64,000 nucleotides of DNA from Paraglaciecola algarum. Its GTDB lineage: Bacteria > Pseudomonadota > Gammaproteobacteria > Enterobacterales > Alteromonadaceae. The translations under genes were made by a program, and so were the position numbers. Of this stretch, positions 9,038 through 17,744 are shown piece by piece. Position 1 is the stretch's first letter. The number at the start of each line of letters is the position of its first letter. Where the stretch lies: contig NZ_JAKGAS010000002.1 in NCBI RefSeq assembly GCF_021532655.1, forward strand, positions 248,001-312,000, read 5' to 3'. The notes beneath the pieces were generated by a model. It searched no databases and was not told where the DNA came from. It worked only from the letters and a program-made list of their open reading frames with translations.

Positions 9038-10744
9038 GTGAAAAATAGCGCCTATGTATTTTTATTGAAGAGTTGTGTTTTGTTAGTTCCCTTAAATCAT
9101 ATTAATTTTAGTAATATCGGTGGTGATGTTTTTGGTGGCCTAACTGCAGCGATTGTATCTTTACCTCTTGCTCTAGCTTTTGGTATTGCCTCAGGTGCTG
9201 GAGCCGAAGCCGGTATCTATGGAGCGCTTATTATTGGGCTGTGTGCCTCGTTATTTGGTGGCACTGCGACATTAATTTCTGAACCCACAGGCCCAATGAC
9301 TGTCATTATGTCAGCAGTGATTGTCAATATGATGGCTGCTAATCCCGAAAATGGCATGGCCATGGCATTTACTGTGGTGATGATTGCTGGTTTATTTCAA
9401 ATTGTATTCGGCATACTTAAGTTAGGCAAATATATAACACTCATGCCCTATAGTGTTATTTCTGGCTTTATGTCTGGTATTGGATTGATCTTAATTATCA
9501 TTCAAATCGCTCCATTTTTAGGCCAAAGTCCGCCCGCTGGTGGTGTGAGTGGAACCTTAAGCGCCTTGCCTAGTTTGTTGTCAAATATTAACTATGTAGA
9601 AGTCATTTTGGGTTTAGTCACACTAGCCATTTTAGTGTTTACCCCTAAGCGAATTACAAAACACTTGCCCCCACAGTTAATTGCCTTGGTATGTGTAGGC
9701 TTAGCGTCAGTTTTATTGCTCAGTGATAGTAATATTCAACGTATCGGTACAATAGACATAGGTTTACCGTCTTTAATTTTACCCACATTTACCTCTGAAC
9801 AGGTCACTATCATGTTACTCGATGGCATGGTATTGGGCATGTTAGGTTGTATTGATTCAATGCTAACTTCAGTTATTGCAGACAATTTAACTCGTACTGA
9901 GCACAAGTCTGATAAAGAACTAATTGGCCAAGGTATAGGTAATATGGCCTCTGGTCTCTTTGGTGGATTACCTGGTGCAGGAGCTACTATGGGCACAGTA
10001 GTGAATATCCAAGCGGGTGCTAAAACGGCCTTGTCTGGAGTAGCTCGAGTGGGAATTTTATTGGTAGCTATATTTGGAGCTGCACCACTATTAGAGGTTA
10101 TCCCTTTGGCATTATTGGCTGGTATTACAGTTATGGTAGGTTTTAACATTCTAGATTGGAGTTTTATCAAACGTTCGCATTTGGTCTCCTGGCAATCAAC
10201 AGTCATTATGTACGCTGTTATGTTACTCACTGTCTTTGTTGACTTAATTGTGGCGGTAGGAGTTGGAGTATTTATCGCCAACATATTGATTATTGAAAAG
10301 CTCAGTAAATCTCAAGAATCAAAAATTAAGGCCGTTAGTGATATGGATGACAATGTGCCGCTTACCGACAGAGAGCAAGCTATTCTAAATCAAGGTGCGG
10401 GCAATATATTGTTAGTCTATTTAAGTGGTCCACTTATTTTTGGTGTATCTAAGGCTTTATCGCGGATCCACGAAAAAATTCAAAGACACAATATCATAGT
10501 GATTGACTTAACTGATGTCTCTCTCATTGATGACACCATTTCTCTAGCTATTGAAAACACGATTAAAGAAGCCATAGAAAATAATAAACAAGTGTTTTTG
10601 GTGGTTAAGACCGATAAAACCAGAGCCAAGCTTGAACGTATGGAAATAGTACAGTTACTCGGTAATGAAAATGTTCTAAGTAAAAGAACTGCTGCATTGG
10701 AAAAGGCAGAACAGAGTTTGGCTATTATGAATTCGCGTAAATAA
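9038..10744 (+). CDS. SulP-family inorganic anion transporter with STAS domain
   Basis: A 568-residue polytopic inner-membrane transporter of the SLC26/SulP family. The SulP hallmark FGGLTAAIVSLPLALAFGIASG is at about residues 31-52 and EPTGPMTV near residue 88. About a dozen hydrophobic segments end near residue 420, and a C-terminal STAS domain follows (about 445-560, ILLVYLSGPLIFGVS then IVIDLTDVSLIDDT). Bacterial members carry sulfate, bicarbonate or dicarboxylates; the substrate is not identifiable here. The start is GTG with TGAGG only a few bases away. The N-terminus before NIGGDVFGG is slightly long, so a later alternative start is possible. Confidence 0.9.
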   Translation: MKNSAYVFLLKSCVLLVPLNHINFSNIGGDVFGGLTAAIVSLPLALAFGIASGAGAEAGIYGALIIGLCASLFGGTATLISEPTGPMTVIMSAVIVNMMAANPENGMAMAFTVVMIAGLFQIVFGILKLGKYITLMPYSVISGFMSGIGLILIIIQIAPFLGQSPPAGGVSGTLSALPSLLSNINYVEVILGLVTLAILVFTPKRITKHLPPQLIALVCVGLASVLLLSDSNIQRIGTIDIGLPSLILPTFTSEQVTIMLLDGMVLGMLGCIDSMLTSVIADNLTRTEHKSDKELIGQGIGNMASGLFGGLPGAGATMGTVVNIQAGAKTALSGVARVGILLVAIFGAAPLLEVIPLALLAGITVMVGFNILDWSFIKRSHLVSWQSTVIMYAVMLLTVFVDLIVAVGVGVFIANILIIEKLSKSQESKIKAVSDMDDNVPLTDREQAILNQGAGNILLVYLSGPLIFGVSKALSRIHEKIQRHNIIVIDLTDVSLIDDTISLAIENTIKEAIENNKQVFLVVKTDKTRAKLERMEIVQLLGNENVLSKRTAALEKAEQSLAIMNSRK

Positions 10745-10791
10745 AAAAAGCACGTCAATACGTTCTTAAACGAGAATAAATAGAATCTACT

Positions 10792-11130
10792 ATGCAAGAC
10801 CAATTAAAAATCGAAGATTTAGTTGAAGGAACAGGTAAAGCTGCTGAGCGCGGTGCCTTAATCACTGCTCATTATCGAGGTTATTTAGCTGACGGCACTG
10901 AATTTGATTCTTCCTATAAAAAGAACGCCGCTTTTCAAGTGGTACTCAGTAATAAGCGCGTTATCCAAGGTTGGATTTTAGGTTTACAAGGCATGAAAGT
11001 CGGTGGTAAACGTCGTATTTGGGTACCTGCCTCACTTGCATATGGCGAAAGAAAAATCGGTGATATGATCCCTGCCAATTCAGATTTACACTTTGAAATT
11101 GAACTCTTAGAAGTACTCACCAGAGACTAA
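10792..11130 (+). CDS. FKBP-type peptidyl-prolyl cis-trans isomerase
   Basis: A single-domain FKBP of 112 residues without a signal peptide, so cytoplasmic. The catalytic fold is complete: ALITAHYRGYLADGTEFDSSY, then VIQGWILGLQGMKVGGKRR and the closing IPANSDLHFEIELLEV, with the active-site aromatic and Asp residues in the usual places. It catalyses proline isomerisation in protein folding. It lies 47 bases after the SulP gene and 28 bases before glutaredoxin 2, in the same direction; pairing of a small FKBP with grxB is also seen in related genomes, but a functional link is only inferred. Confidence 0.92.
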   Translation: MQDQLKIEDLVEGTGKAAERGALITAHYRGYLADGTEFDSSYKKNAAFQVVLSNKRVIQGWILGLQGMKVGGKRRIWVPASLAYGERKIGDMIPANSDLHFEIELLEVLTRD

Positions 11131-11158
11131 AGCACATCCGACTAAGGTAAATACCCAT

Positions 11159-11800
11159 ATGAAACTATATCAATATCATCATTGTCCATACTGTATTCGC
11201 GCAGATATGGTGGCTAATTATAAAAATGTACCCCATGAAAAAGTCTATTTACTGAACGACGACGAACAGAGTTGTTTTGATTTAATTGGTGCCAAAGTCT
11301 GCCCAATTTTACAATTTGATGACGGTACAGCGATGAAAGAAAGTTTAGATATAGTGGCTAAGCTTGATGCATTAGGTGACAAGGCTAAAGTTATCTCAGC
11401 TTTAGAAGATGGCGATAAATTTGAGCAATTATTTGTGAAGATTAAACCATCGATGCGAATTTTAACATACCCTAGAACTATATTGATTGGCTTGCCAGAG
11501 TTTGAGACTCAATCAGCTCGCGATTATTTTGAAGGCAAAAAAGAGAAGATGATTGATATGTCCTTTGAGCAAGCCACCATGCAATCTGCTCAACATATTG
11601 GCATAGTGAATGCTGTGTTAGCTCAACTACCTGAATTACCAATCAATGCTGATTTGGGTATGGATGACATTTTATTATTCCCCACCTTACGTAATTTGAG
11701 TATGGTCAAAGGTTTAAACTTTAAACCACAAACCTTAGATTATATGCAACATATAGCTAAGTTAACCAATAGCGAGCTGTACTTGGCTCAAGCCCTTTAA
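11159..11800 (+). CDS. grxB: Glutaredoxin 2
   Basis: A 213-residue GST-like glutaredoxin (Escherichia coli Grx2 is 215 residues). The thioredoxin-fold N-terminus carries the dithiol active site CPYC at residues 9-12 in YQYHHCPYCIRA. KVCPIL gives the cis-Pro, and MKESLDIV the glutathione-binding ES pair. The rest is the helical GST-like C-terminal domain (FPTLRNLSMVKGL). It reduces protein and glutathione mixed disulfides in the cytoplasm. A strong terminator follows at 11823. Confidence 0.95.
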   Translation: MKLYQYHHCPYCIRADMVANYKNVPHEKVYLLNDDEQSCFDLIGAKVCPILQFDDGTAMKESLDIVAKLDALGDKAKVISALEDGDKFEQLFVKIKPSMRILTYPRTILIGLPEFETQSARDYFEGKKEKMIDMSFEQATMQSAQHIGIVNAVLAQLPELPINADLGMDDILLFPTLRNLSMVKGLNFKPQTLDYMQHIAKLTNSELYLAQAL

Positions 11801-11822
11801 AAAGATTTACCGAAATAATAAA

Positions 11823-11840
11823 CCCCAGCCAGTGCTGGGG
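11823..11840. terminator. Bidirectional terminator between grxB and the RND pump
   Basis: A 7-bp GC-rich perfect stem (CCCCAGC/GCTGGGG) with a 4-base loop lies between the convergent ends of grxB and the efflux pump gene. T-rich sequence follows on both strands. Confidence 0.85.
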
Positions 11841-11858
11841 CTTCGTTTAGCAAACCTG

Positions 11859-14800
11859 TTAAGTCTTCTCGTAACGGATCTTGAAAAAGATACTATAAAA
11901 AACTGGTACTGCGATTAGAGTTAATAAGGTGGCAAAGGCTAAGCCTCCCATAATAGTGACTGACATATCGGCAAAAAACGGGTCAAATATTAGAGGCATC
12001 ACACCTAAAATAGTAGTGATGGCCGCTAATGCTACAGGCCTTAAACGGCTTACGCTGGCTTCAATCAAGCCTTGTAGGGGCGGCTTTCCCTCGTTGATTT
12101 GTAAGTCAATTTCTTCCAATAAAACAATGGCATTTTTGATCAACATGCCAAATAAACTCAAGAAGCCCAACAAAGACATAAAGCCAAATGGCATATCCGC
12201 AGTTAATAAACCTGCTACTACGCCCACTATTGCCATAGGCACAATTAGCCAAATAATCAGAGGTTGGCGCACGCGACCGAATAGCAATACACTAATTAAA
12301 AACATGACTAAAAACCCCAAGGGTAGCCCAGCCCCTAAGGCTTTTTGAGCGTCGTTAGCTGATTCAAATTCACCACCAAATTCTAATGAATAACCAGTGG
12401 GGAGTTCGATATCTTCAATTTGTTGTCTGACTCGACTAAAAGCAGCCCCGGCAGTTTCATTTAAACCTGGCTCTGCAGAGATAGTGATGGTTCTGACTCT
12501 GTCTCTACGTTGGATCAGCAACTCTTCGCTTTCGTATTTAATATCACTAGAAATCTGTTGAAACGGAATATAACGTCTCTGACTAGTACTCCATACGACA
12601 CTGTTTTTTAAGTCATCGATATCGGGTTCAGTTTTAACTCTGCTTTTAGCGATAATTGGATATAGGTAATCTCCAAATTGTAATTGTCCAATTCGCAATC
12701 CACTCGTCGCGAATTGTATTGCTTCTGAAAAATCGGTGCGAGAAACGCCGGCTAGACCCGCGGTAATTTCGTCATACTGAGGCGTGATGATAAAGCCTTT
12801 TTCGCGCCAATCATCTCGCACATTACCAATAGATGGATCATCAAAGTATATGTTTTTGGTTTGCTGAGCTAAATCTCTTAACACTTCAGGGTCAGAACCA
12901 GAAAATCTAGCTTGCAGTTTAGCCGGTGCGGATGGTCCAAATTGCATGACTTTCATATAAAAGCGGCCGTCAGTATCCACTACCTTTAATTTTTCAGCTA
13001 AAGCTCTCGCCACTACTGGTATTTCTGTTGCATCTTTTACTCTAACTAAAAATAAACCATAACTTTCGTTAGGCATTTCTGGTCCATACAGTAAGGTAAA
13101 ACGCTCAGCGCCTCGTCCTACAAAACTGGCTACAGATGACACGCCGGCATGATCTAAAATGATCTGCTCACCTAGTTTCATATTAGCTTCGGTGGTACGA
13201 ATGTCGCGACCTTGTGGGCTCCAGTAGTTAACAAAAAACACAGGTGCATTTGAAGGTGGGAAAAAGCCTTGTTTAATTAGGCCAAAACTGGCGTAAGCGC
13301 TGATGGTAATCACTACTAATATTGCCAAGCTGATCCAGCGAAAACGTAAAGCTTGAGTCAATAAAACTAAGTAACCTTTGCTAAAGCCTGACGGTGCGGA
13401 TTCTTTTTGTTCACTTTCGCCTACTTTGTAGAAATACTTTCCTAACAGCGGGGTTAAAGTCACGGCAAACACCCAACTCAACATTAATGAAATAAGTACT
13501 ACAGCGAATAACGAAAACAAAAACTCACCGGTAGCATCGTTCGACAAACCTATGCCTGAGAATGCCATTATGCCTATGATAGTGGCGCCTAAAAGTGGCC
13601 ATTGTGTGCGTTTAACGATAAAACTTGCGGCCTCTAATGCCGACTTACCTTTGGCCATTCGCATCATAATGCCTTCGGCTACCACTATGGCATTGTCTAC
13701 TAGCATGCCCATAGCAATGACCATGGCTCCTAATGAAATACGTTGTAAACGTAAATCGTACAGCCACATAATAAGTACTGTGCCCAATACAGTGATCAGC
13801 AGTGTCACTCCGACCACCACACCTGAACGCCAGCCCATAAAAAGACATAAGGCTAAGGTGACCACCAATACCGACACTTCTAAGTTGAGAATAAAGCCAT
13901 CTACGGCCTCTTCGACTATGCCTGCCTGATCATACAAACGGTCTACTTCAATACCGGCTGGAAAGCGAGCCAGAAGTTCATCTACTTTTTGGTTTACTTT
14001 TTTACCCACGTCAACAATATTCACGTCGAACTTGGCAGACACTGCAAACGTAATCGCATCTTCACCATTAAATCGCATTAAACTTTGTGGGATCTCAACC
14101 GGCTGAATAGAGATTTCGGCAATGTCTTTCAATTTTATCGAAGCATTATTACCGGGCAAAACAATAGATAAATTACCTATTTCGTCAATTCTATCTGAAG
14201 AGTCAGCTAAAGAAATGCGCACCTGTTTACCGTCAACTAACAAACGTCCTCCGGTAAATGGTTGTAAATTGTTACTTAATAATTGGGTTACATCTGGAAA
14301 GGACAAACCTAAGCCGGCAATTTGGTATGTATCAAAAGTAGCGACGATTTCTTCTTCTAAAATGCCATTGGTATCTACTTTGGCCACGCCATCAATAGTC
14401 AGTAGTTCTCGTCTAATAATGCGCGAAAACTCTCGAATTTGGTAGGGACTGAAATCCGGCGCAGTTAAGGCATAATACAGCCCATACACATCACCGAAGT
14501 CGTCTATTACCGCCGGCGTAGTGGTACCTATAGGTAGCGATGAACTTAAGTCAGAAAGTCTCTTTCTGAGTTCATCCCATATTTGCGGTAATTCTTCGGT
14601 ATTGTAATGAGATAGCACCTCAACTCGAATTTGCGACACACCAGGTTTACTGGTGGACTTAAGGCGTTTGAGTTGCGGCATTTTTTGCAAGGCAATTTCA
14701 ATCTGTTCAGTCAGTTCTTTTTCTACCTTTTCAGCACTCGCGCCTGGGTAGTACGTCATAATCATGGACTCTTTGATAGTAAATACGGGATCTTCTAAAC

Positions 14801-14900
14801 GTCCAATCTTGTCTAAAGCAAGTAAACCACCCACAATACAAACAATAGCAAGCAGCCAAATATTGACTGATTTAGTCAGGGAATAACGTGCTATATCCAT
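11859..14900 (-). CDS. RND-family efflux pump, inner-membrane permease (AcrB-like)
   Basis: A 1013-residue proton-driven efflux permease. It has the RND layout: one N-terminal helix, a porter domain (PGASAEKVEKELTEQIE at about 50-66), helices 2-6, a second loop, and helices 8-12. TM4 at about residue 395-410 reads GMLVDNAIVV, so the proton relay has Asp402 followed by Asn403 where AcrB has two Asp; this is common in several HAE-like subgroups. The conserved LIKNAIVLLEEI is present in TM10. It starts at a TAATG junction shared with the adaptor gene upstream. No outer-membrane TolC-like gene is adjacent, so the pump probably uses a TolC encoded elsewhere. Substrates unknown. Confidence 0.93.
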   Translation of the reverse strand: MDIARYSLTKSVNIWLLAIVCIVGGLLALDKIGRLEDPVFTIKESMIMTYYPGASAEKVEKELTEQIEIALQKMPQLKRLKSTSKPGVSQIRVEVLSHYNTEELPQIWDELRKRLSDLSSSLPIGTTTPAVIDDFGDVYGLYYALTAPDFSPYQIREFSRIIRRELLTIDGVAKVDTNGILEEEIVATFDTYQIAGLGLSFPDVTQLLSNNLQPFTGGRLLVDGKQVRISLADSSDRIDEIGNLSIVLPGNNASIKLKDIAEISIQPVEIPQSLMRFNGEDAITFAVSAKFDVNIVDVGKKVNQKVDELLARFPAGIEVDRLYDQAGIVEEAVDGFILNLEVSVLVVTLALCLFMGWRSGVVVGVTLLITVLGTVLIMWLYDLRLQRISLGAMVIAMGMLVDNAIVVAEGIMMRMAKGKSALEAASFIVKRTQWPLLGATIIGIMAFSGIGLSNDATGEFLFSLFAVVLISLMLSWVFAVTLTPLLGKYFYKVGESEQKESAPSGFSKGYLVLLTQALRFRWISLAILVVITISAYASFGLIKQGFFPPSNAPVFFVNYWSPQGRDIRTTEANMKLGEQIILDHAGVSSVASFVGRGAERFTLLYGPEMPNESYGLFLVRVKDATEIPVVARALAEKLKVVDTDGRFYMKVMQFGPSAPAKLQARFSGSDPEVLRDLAQQTKNIYFDDPSIGNVRDDWREKGFIITPQYDEITAGLAGVSRTDFSEAIQFATSGLRIGQLQFGDYLYPIIAKSRVKTEPDIDDLKNSVVWSTSQRRYIPFQQISSDIKYESEELLIQRRDRVRTITISAEPGLNETAGAAFSRVRQQIEDIELPTGYSLEFGGEFESANDAQKALGAGLPLGFLVMFLISVLLFGRVRQPLIIWLIVPMAIVGVVAGLLTADMPFGFMSLLGFLSLFGMLIKNAIVLLEEIDLQINEGKPPLQGLIEASVSRLRPVALAAITTILGVMPLIFDPFFADMSVTIMGGLAFATLLTLIAVPVFYSIFFKIRYEKT

Positions 14901-15940
14901 TATTTTTCTGCCTTATATTCTCTGACAGCTAATCCTTCGCGCATATATGTTGTGCCAGCAGAAACGACTTTTTCACCGGCTGTTAAACCACTGCTTATCA
15001 AAGCGTAGTTATCGACTATTCCAGCGACTTGTACTGCTTGTTTGTTTACAACTGAATTGTTAAATTCCCATACCGCAAACCCTGACTCGGCATCACCAAT
15101 GACAGCAGACACTGGTATGGCGATTAATTGACCGCGATTTAGGTTGGTTTGGATAGTGACCATGGCGCGTGAACCGGGTATCAATGCTGTTTCTTGAGCA
15201 TTATCTATGGCAAAAGTCACATTGTAAGTTTGCGTGATTGGGTCTGGGATCGCTTCGTGTTCTACATAGTGAATTTTGTAAACTTGATCTTCTAAGCCTA
15301 TAACTCTGGCACTCGCTTCTACATCTTTATTGCCGCTATTTAAGGTCATGATCCTTTCAGGTACATCAAAGGAAAAATATAAAGTAGAGCGATCTTGGAT
15401 AGTGGCGATTGAGGAGCCTACTTGCACATAACTGTTGTTTTCTACGTATCTGTCTGACACAAAACCATCAAAAGGTGCACTAATTTTAGTGTAGCTTAAA
15501 TCTTGTTTGGCGTTGTTTAAATCTAAAAGTGTGGTCTCAAATAGTGACTTAGCATTGTCAAAATCACTGTGTGACACCCCTCCTTTTTTATATAAGGCTT
15601 GAATACGTTTTAGATCATTTGTGGCTACTTGGTGTCTAACTTCTCTATCTTTTACTTTACGTTCATATGGAGCTGGGTCAATTTGTGCTAGTACTTGGCC
15701 TTTTTCTACTTTTTTACCTTTTACTAAGTTGGTGGCAATTAAACGCCCTGCCACTTCAAACCTTAGTTCAACATTTTTAACTGCTGAAACTACTGCCGGA
15801 AACTCATAGGCTTGGTTATTTTGCTGCGTTACGGCAGTAAATGTTTGCACTACGGTTGGTGATGTTTCTGAAACAACGGCGGCCTCTTCTGAACAACTCT
15901 GCACTAGTATTAACAGACTTAGATAAATCCACTGCTTCAT
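14900..15940 (-). CDS. RND efflux periplasmic adaptor (membrane fusion protein)
   Basis: A 346-residue lipoprotein adaptor (lipobox LVQSC at the end of the signal, residues about 12-16). It has a lipoyl/barrel-sandwich half (AGRLIATNLVKGKKVEKGQVLAQID), a coiled-coil hairpin with DLKRIQALYKKGGVSHSDFD, and the second lipoyl half TKISAPFDGFVSDRYV. Beta-barrel and membrane-proximal domains complete it. An upstream in-frame ATG at 15952 exists, but GGAG with proper spacing selects 15940. It links the RND permease to an outer-membrane channel. Its last base is the first base of the permease gene, so the two are co-translated. Confidence 0.92.
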   Translation of the reverse strand: MKQWIYLSLLILVQSCSEEAAVVSETSPTVVQTFTAVTQQNNQAYEFPAVVSAVKNVELRFEVAGRLIATNLVKGKKVEKGQVLAQIDPAPYERKVKDREVRHQVATNDLKRIQALYKKGGVSHSDFDNAKSLFETTLLDLNNAKQDLSYTKISAPFDGFVSDRYVENNSYVQVGSSIATIQDRSTLYFSFDVPERIMTLNSGNKDVEASARVIGLEDQVYKIHYVEHEAIPDPITQTYNVTFAIDNAQETALIPGSRAMVTIQTNLNRGQLIAIPVSAVIGDAESGFAVWEFNNSVVNKQAVQVAGIVDNYALISSGLTAGEKVVSAGTTYMREGLAVREYKAEK

Positions 15941-15988
15941 TTTTCTCTCCAAAAAGTATTAGCCATGCTAAAAATTAAAATGCATGTT

Positions 15989-16018
15989 AACACATTTACA
16001 TAAAGTGTAAACTGTGTT
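15989..16018. promoter_or_regulatory. Palindromic operator candidate between the efflux operon and its TetR gene
   Basis: Two nested inverted repeats share one centre: TTTACA-5-TGTAAA inside AACACA and TGTGTT, with a single unpaired C on the right. This 30-base palindrome sits in the divergent promoter region, which fits a TetR dimer or dimer-pair site controlling both directions. Confidence 0.65.
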
Positions 16019-16071
16019 GATTGATTATCTAGAATTAAGTAAACTGCTAGTTCAATTTAAAGGTAGCTGTA

Positions 16072-16650
16072 ATGTTAAAAAGTACGCAAAAAATATTTGA
16101 AACAGCCAAGCAATGTTTTTTCCAGCATGGTTATAGTGCATCAAGCATTGCAATGATTAGTCGTTACTCCAAAGTATCTAGGGTCACAATTCATAAACAA
16201 TTTTCGTCTAAAGAAGATTTGTTTAGAGCGTTTATTGAAAATTTTTTATTAGAAAAAGATACGGAAATACAGGCCTATATAAATAGCCCTGGTATGTTTT
16301 GGGATGACACAAGTCGTTTTTTAGCCAAGCGTTGTACTGAAGTATTTGACAATATTCCTAGCACCATAATCAAAGCTGATTTGATTCATGCCGGTCAAAC
16401 ATATTGCGCAGATTTAATCGATAAAAATAGAGTGAAGACCCGCCACGCCATTGGGGTTAAGCTACAACAGGCAATCGATCAGCAGCAGGTATGCCTAGCC
16501 AAAATAGGTCTGGTGGTTGAAGATTTTGCGGCCAATATTGAATCTGTTGCCGAGAGTATAATGCTGTCTAGTGCCATTCAAGACTCTAGGCAAACATTAC
16601 AAAAAACGCTGGATGTTTATAAAGTTGCCAGCTGGGTGGAACGTTCTTAA
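16072..16650 (+). CDS. TetR-family regulator of the divergent efflux operon
   Basis: A 192-residue regulator. Helix-turn-helix at about residues 10-50: IFETAKQCFFQHGYSASSIAM, then SKVSRVTIHKQFSSKEDLF, with the TetR tail pattern KEDLFRAFIENF. The C-terminal part resembles the AefR-like ligand domain in position only. It is divergent from the RND adaptor with 131 bases between the starts, which hold a strong palindrome. The likely role is repression of the pump and of its own gene, released by pump substrates; this is inferred from arrangement. Confidence 0.88.
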   Translation: MLKSTQKIFETAKQCFFQHGYSASSIAMISRYSKVSRVTIHKQFSSKEDLFRAFIENFLLEKDTEIQAYINSPGMFWDDTSRFLAKRCTEVFDNIPSTIIKADLIHAGQTYCADLIDKNRVKTRHAIGVKLQQAIDQQQVCLAKIGLVVEDFAANIESVAESIMLSSAIQDSRQTLQKTLDVYKVASWVERS

Positions 16651-16778
16651 GGTAATTCAAAATTGCAAGCTTAGTTTAAAGAGCAGGCCTATGGAGTGTT
16701 GTAACTGCGGGTTTCATAAAAGTGTAAGTTATTTAAATAGTTGTATACTAATAATTAAAGCTTTGCTGAGACAGTGCT

Positions 16779-17558
16779 GTGAATAAACTATTTTTTTTAC
16801 TTTGCCTAATATGTAATTCATCCTTTGCCTCTAAACTTAGAATCATAACTGTCAACGAACCCCCTGCAAGTTTTATTAATTCTCAAGGGAAAGCAGATGG
16901 TTATGTGACTGAAATCATAGAGGCATTAAAAGCTGAAGTACAATCTTCCGCTAGAGTAGAGTTTGTGCCAGAGGCAAGAGCATTAAATATAGGTTTAAAT
17001 CACCCGAATGTTGTGTTGTTCAGTTTTTCTCGTACCCCGTTTAGAGAAAAAAATTATCATTGGGTTGGTTTAGTATTAGAAAAAAATTGGAGTGTGTTTG
17101 CTCTTAATAATTCAGATTTGAAAATTAATAGTTTAGCTGATTTAAGGGAGCTTCCTTCTGTTGGCGTCGTAAGAGGTGATATTAGAGAGGAGTGGTTAAT
17201 TAACCGAAAATTTCTAAATTTATATTCTGTCACTGAACATGCACACAATGTTAAAGGGTTACTTAAAAACAGAGTGCCGGTAATTTTATATGAACAACAA
17301 GGATTGGCTTATTTGTGCCAATCACTGGGAATTGACACAAATTTATTCAAAAGCCTTTATGTTATCAATAAATCAGAAGTTTATATCGCGATGTCTAAGA
17401 AAAATACTTCTAAAAAGCTTTTAAATAAATGGAGAAAGGCTTTTATTAAAATAAAATCGAACGGAGTTGTAGAAGGTATTGCACAAAAATGGCAACAGAA
17501 GATCTACGCTGATTTAAATATTAATAGTGAAATAAATGACTCTATTTTAGTTTTTTAA
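16779..17558 (+). CDS. Periplasmic solute-binding protein of the SBP_bac_3 type
   Basis: A 259-residue exported protein: signal peptide of about 17 residues (LFFLLCLICNSSFAS), then the type II periplasmic-binding fold. It opens with LRIITVNEPPASFINSQGKADGYVTEII, the usual first strand and helix of amino-acid-binding proteins, and ends with a C-terminal helix containing GVVEGIAQKWQQKIY. No ABC permease or ATPase gene is adjacent. Alteromonads carry many such orphan binding proteins, so a transport role is not assured. The start is GTG, with no clear Shine-Dalgarno. Confidence 0.8.
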   Translation: MNKLFFLLCLICNSSFASKLRIITVNEPPASFINSQGKADGYVTEIIEALKAEVQSSARVEFVPEARALNIGLNHPNVVLFSFSRTPFREKNYHWVGLVLEKNWSVFALNNSDLKINSLADLRELPSVGVVRGDIREEWLINRKFLNLYSVTEHAHNVKGLLKNRVPVILYEQQGLAYLCQSLGIDTNLFKSLYVINKSEVYIAMSKKNTSKKLLNKWRKAFIKIKSNGVVEGIAQKWQQKIYADLNINSEINDSILVF

Positions 17559-17744
17559 TAACGCTTAAGATTCTTGTTTATATGTAAATTTATACTTTTA
17601 AATATGTAGTTGTTTGATACAAATTGGGTATTGCCGACAATAGTTAAGGTAAGAGTAAAATATGTGAACGTATGGCATTTATTTGCAAAGGTCATTTCGT
17701 TTAATAACTCGTTAAATGTTTCGCCATATGGACCCAATATCAAA

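Noticed and set aside
9736..10284. Long antisense frame (182 residues) inside the SulP gene
   Set aside because: It mirrors the codon pattern of the transporter, is rich in Pro/Thr/Ile as antisense frames of membrane proteins often are, and has no start signal.
16571..16786. Plus-strand frame of 71 residues overlapping the end of the efflux TetR gene
   Set aside because: It overlaps the TetR gene out of frame, has no domain and no ribosome-binding site. I looked for it as a leader peptide of the binding-protein gene and found no support.
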